NCBI GenBank assembly: GCA_963707075.1
Contig: CAVPOX010000015.1
Coordinates: 372,001-436,000 of the forward strand
Direction: 5' to 3'
Length of the DNA: 64,000 nucleotides
DNA from: CAXMQZ01 sp963707075
GTDB taxonomy: Bacteria > Acidobacteriota > Thermoanaerobaculia > Multivoradales > JAHEKO01
In this document: in pieces, positions 59,252 to 64,000 of the stretch
Layout: every line of letters begins with the position of its first letter
How positions within the stretch are numbered: position 1 is the stretch's first letter
Made by a program: the position numbers and the translations under genes
The notes under the pieces: generated by a model
The model's input: only the letters and a program-made list of their open reading frames with translations
Databases searched by the model: none
What the model was told of the DNA's origin: nothing

Positions 59252-60710
59252 GTTGAGCCTGGGCAACGGAGCGGATCTTTCTCGGCTCGCGCTTGCCGAG
59301 ATCTGTTAGCAACCACGCCGCCAGCAGAACGGTCGAGATGACTGTCCAGGCACGGATCATGGCTACATGCGGTGTCAGCCCGGTGTGAGCTACCCACTCT
59401 CCCAGGCCGAACAGGACCAGGATTTGCAGCAGACCGAGGATCACGACTCCCGCGATCAAGCGACGGGGGCTCGCCCTGGGTGACCAGGCTAGCCAGAGCG
59501 CCACGCACAAGCCGATCTGGTACGGGGCCATCAGCAGGAGTGCGCTCTGCGGATCCATGTAGTCGTGGCCGGGGTGACCTGCAGCTTGCCGCAGCCAGGA
59601 GATGCCCGCGAACAGCGCCCGATTGTAGGTCCATCCAAGAGTGATGGCCGTCAGAGAACCGGCGGAGATGGCGAGTAGGATCGACTGAATCCTTTGGCGC
59701 CGGGATCGCGAACTGGTCGACGAGACCATGGTGGCCAGAATCACGATAATAAAAGCGAGCAAGATCTGGAAGAAGCCATGAATGGCCATCAGATGGGAAC
59801 CAACGAGTCTGGCCGGAAAGGCGAGAACCAGGAGGCGGGCGGCACCGAGAAGGAAGAAGACAGGAAGGGCGGCAAGAAGAAATGCAACGCGGCGACTCCG
59901 CGCCATTGGCAGTGCCAGGACTGCAGCGAAGTAGGTGGGAATCAGCGGTGTCATGATGCATTCCTGGGTAACACGAAAGCTCCCATTGGTGGTTCGGAGG
60001 ATGTTGCCAGTGACCGATGCCTCACCTCCAAAAAGGCGGATCAGGAATGCACCCGCGGCGGCGACCCAGTTGGCCACCGTCAGGACTCCAGGGCTTTTCA
60101 TCCACCAACCCGAGCTTCCGACGAACAGCACAACGAAAAGGAGTGTCAGGACTACGAAGCGCACCGAGGGCTTCGACCACGAGAATCTGTCCGGGTTGCG
60201 AGACGTTGCCGCGCCTGCCTTTGCGTCAGCTTGTATGGCGCGACTCATCCAGAGGAACACATACACCGAGACCACGACAAGGAGTATCGCGGGCCAAAGG
60301 TACACGTGAAGCAGATCGAACCATCGGGTATTGCTGACTGCGTGCGACAGGGTTGCAATCCGCACCGTATTGACTGCGGCTATCAGCATCAGACCCACGA
60401 CCGCACCCTTGAGCCTGCTGATCCAGGGCACTGGAAAAGCCAGGATGAAGCCCAGGCACAGCGCGATAACGTCGGCAGCCGAGCAGCTGAGTCCGACTGC
60501 TATGGGGGCCGACGGATCGCCTCCTATCCGACAGGCCAGACCGTGCTGGGCCTTGGTGAATGGCAAAAGAAGGTACTGCTCGACGAAGGGAATTCGCAGG
60601 ATGCCAAAGAGCGTGAGGCTGAAGAAAGCCGCGGTGACCACGAACCGCAGGCCGGGAGAGGATCGCTTCGCCGAGTCGACCTTGGTTGTCGTGTCGCTCG
60701 CTTCAGGCAT
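59244..60710 (-). CDS. Tandem exosortase-type transpeptidase (two catalytic domains)
   Basis: Exosortases are polytopic membrane proteases with a Cys-Arg-His active site that cut PEP-CTERM-type sorting signals. This 488-residue protein has about 13-14 hydrophobic segments and two copies of the triad. Copy 1 has Cys76 in GLSCSAADVIAL, Arg117 in NTVRIATL and His135 in LLHVYLWP. Copy 2 has Cys251 in TQECIMTPLIP, Arg292 in GAARLLVLAFP and His311 in AIHGFFQILLAF. A single exosortase is usually about 180-300 residues. The start at ATG 60710 lies inside the ParA-like gene end. No PEP-CTERM substrate was seen in the window. The double-domain reading is based on motifs. Confidence 0.75.
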   Translation of the reverse strand: MPEASDTTTKVDSAKRSSPGLRFVVTAAFFSLTLFGILRIPFVEQYLLLPFTKAQHGLACRIGGDPSAPIAVGLSCSAADVIALCLGFILAFPVPWISRLKGAVVGLMLIAAVNTVRIATLSHAVSNTRWFDLLHVYLWPAILLVVVSVYVFLWMSRAIQADAKAGAATSRNPDRFSWSKPSVRFVVLTLLFVVLFVGSSGWWMKSPGVLTVANWVAAAGAFLIRLFGGEASVTGNILRTTNGSFRVTQECIMTPLIPTYFAAVLALPMARSRRVAFLLAALPVFFLLGAARLLVLAFPARLVGSHLMAIHGFFQILLAFIIVILATMVSSTSSRSRRQRIQSILLAISAGSLTAITLGWTYNRALFAGISWLRQAAGHPGHDYMDPQSALLLMAPYQIGLCVALWLAWSPRASPRRLIAGVVILGLLQILVLFGLGEWVAHTGLTPHVAMIRAWTVISTVLLAAWLLTDLGKREPRKIRSVAQAQHG

Positions 60711-61482
60711 CGAGCTGCCGCAGAAAGGACCAGATGTGTTTGGATAGAGTGCTAAATTCTTGGCCAGCCACCGTAGCCGGCCTGACAAGTCGCCCGGAGT
60801 TGGCCGCCGCTGCTACTTCCACCCGTTGACCTACGGCGGGAGAGACGGGGACCGCGAGCTCTGCGAAGCGGCGCGAAAAATCGCGGGCCAACCGGGTTCT
60901 CGCGTCGAATCGCGACGGAACCACCATGACTCGAGGCAGATCTCCGTCGCGACCATGTCGAGCCTCCTTGGCGGCTTCGATGGCCTCCTGCGCCGCTTCG
61001 ATGTCCAGAGTCGAGGCTCCTGCTGGAATCAGCACCAGATCGGCCACCTGTAGGCTCAGCCCGATTGCGGGGCCCATGGTGGAGGGTGAATCCAGGATCA
61101 GCAGGTCGACTTCACCACAGGCCCTCCGGATGGCCTCTCGGAATGCGGCAGCGCCCCGGTTGGCGCCAAAGGAATAGGTCGGGAAGGGGAATCCGTCGCC
61201 AGCCTCTGCCCATCTGGCGACGCCCTGGCGAGGATCGAGATCCATCAATCCCGTCTTGCGCCGCTGGGTCTGCAGGTTGCCGGCCAACATGACTGCGATG
61301 CTGGTCTTGCCAGTGCCGCCCTTGGGAGAGACAAGCGCAACGATACGAGTCGGTGTTCGCAGGACACGCTCGGCAGGAGCCAGCGAGTCGCCGGAATCGA
61401 AAAACAGGCTGTCCACCTCGTCGAGATCGTCGGGGTTGACCTGCAGACCGTCCTCCAGCTGATCTCTCCTGGATTTGCTCAT
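60703..61482 (-). CDS. ParA/MinD-like P-loop ATPase
   Basis: This 259-residue protein has the deviant Walker A KGGTGKTS (near residue 55), MDLDPRQGVARWAE, and LLILDSPSTMGPAIG, the marks of ParA-type ATPases. The 45 N-terminal residues are acidic and probably disordered. No ParB gene lies nearby, and the gene overlaps the exosortase gene by 8 bases, so it more likely positions or regulates an envelope machinery than segregates DNA. No ribosome binding site precedes the ATG at 61482. Confidence 0.9.
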   Translation of the reverse strand: MSKSRRDQLEDGLQVNPDDLDEVDSLFFDSGDSLAPAERVLRTPTRIVALVSPKGGTGKTSIAVMLAGNLQTQRRKTGLMDLDPRQGVARWAEAGDGFPFPTYSFGANRGAAAFREAIRRACGEVDLLILDSPSTMGPAIGLSLQVADLVLIPAGASTLDIEAAQEAIEAAKEARHGRDGDLPRVMVVPSRFDARTRLARDFSRRFAELAVPVSPAVGQRVEVAAAANSGRLVRPATVAGQEFSTLSKHIWSFLRQLDA

Positions 61483-61807
61483 CGAGTCGGCGCGTGTCGT
61501 TTCATGGTCGAAGGCTTCCCCTCAGTCTCGCAACCAATAATTGTGACACACGTTCGCTTCTACGGTGCCCCAGGGGCATCAGATGCTCGAGTGACTCGCG
61601 TAGATTCGCGAACTGGCCGGGGACCGGCCAATTCTGTCGATCCAAGAGTCGCGGAGCACCAGACTCGCACCCAATTCCATCGAGTCCGCCTCCAGAGGGC
61701 GCGATCGGCCTGAGCGCGGCCCGCCCCCTGCCAAGAGAGTGCACAAGGGTACAACTCCTTCACGACCACCTGGCGAGTGAAGCGACCTCCTCTCGCTGGC
61801 ACAGATG
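61483..61807. other. Intergenic region, no gene recognised
   Basis: These 325 bases separate the ParA-like gene start from the end of citrate synthase. Short frames here lack domain features. The only clear structure is the hairpin at 61610-61634. The promoter of the ParA/exosortase/methyltransferase trio should lie near 61500-61560, where the local AT-richness rises (CCAATAATTGTGACAC), but no confident -35/-10 pair was found. Confidence 0.5.
61610..61634. terminator. Strong GC hairpin downstream of citrate synthase
   Basis: GAACTGGCCGG-GGA-CCGGCCAATTC gives an 11-bp stem with one G-U-compatible mismatch and a 3-base loop. It lies about 175 bases past the gltA stop. No T-run follows on either strand, so it is only a possible terminator or RNA 3'-end structure. 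Confidence 0.35.
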
Positions 61808-63133
61808 CTAGACGGGAGCGAGTTCCGGCTTCCTCTCCTTTCGGTCAGCGGTCTTTTCGCTCCGCAGATGCAGGGGAACGAAGGGACGCTCGGTTGCCCC
61901 CATGTAGATCTGCCGTGGTCGTGCAATACGACCTTGTGGGTCCATCCGCATCTCCTTGAACTGGCTGATCCAGCCGGGTAGACGTCCAAGGGCGAACATG
62001 ACGGTGAACATGTCGGTCGGGATACCCATTGCCCGGTACAGGATGCCGCTGTAGAAATCGACATTGGGATAGAGCTTGCGCTCGACGAAGAATCCATCTT
62101 CGAGCGCCACCGTTTCCAGATTCTTGGCGATTTCGAGCAGCGGATCATCGATTCCCAACTCTCCCAGCACTTCATCAGCGGCCGTCTTGAGAATCTTGGC
62201 ACGTGGGTCGAAGTTCTTGTAGACCCGGTGGCCGAAACCCATGAGCCTGAACGGGTCTTCCTTGTCCTTGGCTCGGTTGACATACTTGCGGTAATCCATC
62301 CCGTCGTCGCGAATCATCCGCAGCATTTCGATGACCTTCTGGTTGGCGCCGCCGTGGAGGGGGCCCCACAAAGCGCATATGCCGGCGGATACTGCGGCGA
62401 ACAGGCTCGACTGACTGCTGCCCACCATCCGCACGCTGGAGGTGCTGCAGTTCTGCTCGTGATCGGCATGCAGGATGAGCAGGAGGTTCAAGGCCCGGTC
62501 GAGAACTGACGGCACCACGTACGGTTCTGCCGGGACGGCAAACATCATGTGCAGGAAGTTCTGGGTGTAGGACAGGTCATTTCGCGGGTAGATGAAGGGT
62601 TGCCCTACGGATTTCTTGTAGGAGAAAGCCGCGATGGTCTTGGCCTTGGCGAGAAGACGGATGATGTTGAGATCAAGCTCTTCGTCACTCGCCGCCCTGG
62701 GGTAGTACGCGGACATGGAAGCCACCATGGCGGAAAGCACCATCATCGGGTGGGCAGATGGCGGGAAGTCCTGGAAGAAGTCCTTCATCGCCTCGTGGAT
62801 CAGACTGTGGTGAGTCAGGTTGTCGTTGAACTCGCTCAGCTCCTCCTGGGTCGGCAAATGCCCATAGATCAGGAGATAGCAGACATCCTCGAATGATGCT
62901 GATTGGGCTATCTGCTCGATGGGGTACCCTCGGTAGCGGAGTATGCCCTTCTCGCCATCGATGAAGGTGATCGTGCTGGTACACGACCCGGTGTTGCCGT
63001 AGCCCGGGTCGAGGGCCACTGCCCCGGTCTTCGTTCTCAAAGTCGTGAAGTCGATTCCGACTTCGCCTTCAGTTCCCTCGAGGACAGGAAAGCTGTACTC
63101 CTGCCCAGCGAGAGTCAGCGTCGCCGATTTCAT
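61808..63133 (-). CDS. gltA: Citrate synthase (type II)
   Basis: This 441-residue enzyme condenses acetyl-CoA and oxaloacetate. The catalytic residues are visible: His in WGPLHGGANQ, His in GFGHRVYKNFDPRA and Asp in YPNVDFYSGILY. The N-terminal domain (TLTLAGQEYSFPVLEGTEG, NTGSCTSTITFIDG) is of the hexameric Gram-negative type. ATG at 63133 has GGAGGAG just upstream, better than the ATG at 63154. A weak promoter lies at 63212-63240. Confidence 0.96.
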   Translation of the reverse strand: MKSATLTLAGQEYSFPVLEGTEGEVGIDFTTLRTKTGAVALDPGYGNTGSCTSTITFIDGEKGILRYRGYPIEQIAQSASFEDVCYLLIYGHLPTQEELSEFNDNLTHHSLIHEAMKDFFQDFPPSAHPMMVLSAMVASMSAYYPRAASDEELDLNIIRLLAKAKTIAAFSYKKSVGQPFIYPRNDLSYTQNFLHMMFAVPAEPYVVPSVLDRALNLLLILHADHEQNCSTSSVRMVGSSQSSLFAAVSAGICALWGPLHGGANQKVIEMLRMIRDDGMDYRKYVNRAKDKEDPFRLMGFGHRVYKNFDPRAKILKTAADEVLGELGIDDPLLEIAKNLETVALEDGFFVERKLYPNVDFYSGILYRAMGIPTDMFTVMFALGRLPGWISQFKEMRMDPQGRIARPRQIYMGATERPFVPLHLRSEKTADRKERKPELAPV

Positions 63134-63177
63134 GGCTGACTCCTCCTCTTCCATTTGGTTTGTCCCGTGGCGGTTCA

Positions 63178-63240
63178 GGGTCGCTCACTGCGAACGACCC
63201 CACCTCATTTGATCATAGAGCAAGTCTGCAGGCCTGACAC
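63178..63240 (-). promoter_or_regulatory. Candidate promoter and leader hairpin of gltA
   Basis: On the minus strand GTGTCA (complement of 63235-63240) and TATGAT (63212-63217) are 17 bases apart, a moderate sigma-70-type promoter. The leader would be about 70 bases and contains a stem-loop with 6-bp arms, GGGTCG (63178-63183) and CGACCC (63195-63200). Confidence 0.4.
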
Positions 63241-63560
63241 CCACCCCGGAGGGTAGGTTGGCAGGAGACCCTCTGTTCCTGGCCGAGGAGCTCCTTCGAT
63301 ACGCACACTGGGAAGGCGAGGCTGGCTTGAAGGAGGAGGCTCTCGTCGATTACCCGGACGAGGATGGAAGATTCTAAGAGATTCTCAGGAGGCAGGCCGA
63401 TCTCCTGGGCCGGCTGCGGTCTCCTGGCGCTGATCCGAGCTTGGTGGGAGTGCCCCAGGTGATCAAACCGGGTCTGATTGACCTGTGAAACCTCTCGATC
63501 AGCAGCTTCCTTGCCAGCAGAGCAGGGTTGGAATCGCGAACGCCGTTGTGTTTTGAGCGT
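63241..63560. other. Intergenic region with a short open stretch
   Basis: No confident gene lies here. A 39-codon open stretch from TTG 63258 to TAA 63377 (LAGDPLFLAEELLRY, ending YPDEDGRF) reads like the tail of a protein and could be a remnant or a very small gene. It has no ribosome binding site. The rest shows no recognisable signal. Confidence 0.3.
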
Positions 63561-63563
63561 ATT

Positions 63564-63628
63564 TGGTGCCGGGGGGGAGTCGAACCCCCACGAGGGGTAA
63601 ACCTCGGCGGATTTTGAGACCCATCACC
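63564..63628 (-). pseudogene. 3' fragment of a tRNA-Leu-like gene (CAA anticodon), candidate att site
   Basis: On the minus strand the block runs from an anticodon loop CTCAAAA (CAA at 63614-63616), through a long variable arm (CGAGG/CCTCG pairing at 63602-63606 and 63591-63595), a T-arm (GGGGG-TTCGACT-CCCCC), to GGCACCA (ending 63564). The variable arm and CAA point to tRNA-Leu. There is no acceptor or D-arm 5' half, and the acceptor side is two bases short, so it is not a working tRNA. A 3' tRNA fragment is the usual scar of integration by a tyrosine recombinase. Confidence 0.6.
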
Positions 63629-63631
63629 GGC

Positions 63632-64000
63632 TTCGGCTTGAGTGTTGGAAATAGTCTGCTTATGGGCGCAAGGTAGCGATTTGGCTACACTTACACCTCG
63701 AAGTCTCTTACTGCAGCTTACTGCGCAGATCTGCCTCTTTCTGCACTTTGCCATTCCGCAGTTCACCAGATTTGCACCAAAAATCAGGGGTCTGTCTTGG
63801 GGAGGGAGGACGGCGGGATCGGCAATGTTCAGCCTTTTCCCGCCGGAGTTACTACTCGTAAGGCTAATGAACCCAGCTTGGAGCCCTTCTTCAGCAGATT
63901 AGTGATGAACCAGTAAATCGAGCGGTTGAGCAGTACGATTGACGTCTGGCCTTTGCTTTGCGCTAAGGGTCAACTCCGTAGTCTTGGTGGAGAAGCCCGA
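63632..64000. other. Region right of the tRNA fragment, possibly the edge of an integrated element
   Basis: No gene is recognised. The DNA is less GC-rich by eye than its left neighbours. An 8-base direct repeat CTTACTGC occurs at 63707-63714 and 63717-63724 with a 10-base period, like recombinase arm sites. Frames on both strands are short and lack known motifs. If the tRNA fragment is an attachment site, the element extends to the right, out of the window. Confidence 0.35.

Noticed and set aside
63564..63628. Intact tRNA-Leu gene
   Set aside because: The 5' acceptor strand and D-arm are missing and the acceptor side is two bases short.
63564..63910. tmRNA (ssrA) gene
   Set aside because: The T-arm and CCA end suggested it, but no matching 5' acceptor domain or tag reading frame occurs at the expected distance. 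A tRNA-Leu fragment explains the variable arm and CAA loop better.
1..64000. CRISPR arrays, insertion sequences and rRNA genes
   Set aside because: No regularly spaced repeats, transposase motifs or rRNA-like sequence were seen on either strand.

Overview
The window reads as a chromosomal segment from an Acidobacteriota-like bacterium, GC-rich by eye (not computed). The phylum call is an inference from family content: an acidobacterial VWFA-related secreted protein at 29.2 kb, a CBM9-like/DUF5916 outer-membrane protein, a DUF4388 protein, HlyD/ABC/FtsX efflux genes beside a sigma-54 activator, an exosortase, and Tat/GH109 sugar genes. Housekeeping genes present are dnaB, radA, purC, cmk, a leucyl aminopeptidase gene and gltA. 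No rRNA, intact tRNA, CRISPR array or insertion sequence was seen.

Layout. 0-9.5 kb: an efflux operon (membrane fusion protein, ABC ATPase, two FtsX-type permeases), then an NtrC-type activator, its histidine kinase and an AsmA-like protein. A sigma-54-type promoter with an upstream inverted repeat precedes the operon. 9.6-15 kb: DNA topoisomerase VI A and B genes, rare in bacteria, separated by an SRPBCC-epimerase fusion gene and a CarH-like MerR regulator. 15-19.7 kb: a GHMP sugar kinase, Na+/solute symporter and Tat-exported GH109-like enzyme, probably an amino-sugar/galactoside operon. 19.7-21 kb: an XRE repressor and a partner of unknown function behind a near-perfect operator. 21-26 kb: a PQQ-like propeller, DUF456, homocysteine methyltransferase, an HNH nuclease and a GT87-like membrane protein. 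26.5-28.7 kb: a tight nucleotide-pool operon (MTH1-like Nudix, dCMP deaminase, CMP kinase, second Nudix). 29-36 kb: secreted and envelope proteins. 36-47 kb: a c-di-GMP region with two GGDEF-EAL proteins, two PilZ proteins and a DUF4388 protein. 47-54.6 kb: dnaB, radA, purC, a divergent class III cyclase-like protein and leucyl aminopeptidase. 54.6-58.4 kb: two Opp/Dpp ATPases without permeases, and a TolC-like protein. 58.4-61.5 kb: ParA-like ATPase, a double-domain exosortase and a methyltransferase, translationally overlapping. 61.8-63.1 kb: citrate synthase. 63.56-63.63 kb: a 3' fragment of a tRNA-Leu-like gene, probably the edge of an integrated element lying to the right.

Genes are packed tightly. 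Four convergent pairs share one CTAG as both stop codons. The most unusual items are the tandem exosortase, the CarH-like regulator with an altered cobalamin motif and a shared candidate operator, the split topoisomerase VI locus, the near-leaderless XRE module and the tRNA-Leu remnant. All family calls come from reading motifs by eye; no database search was run.
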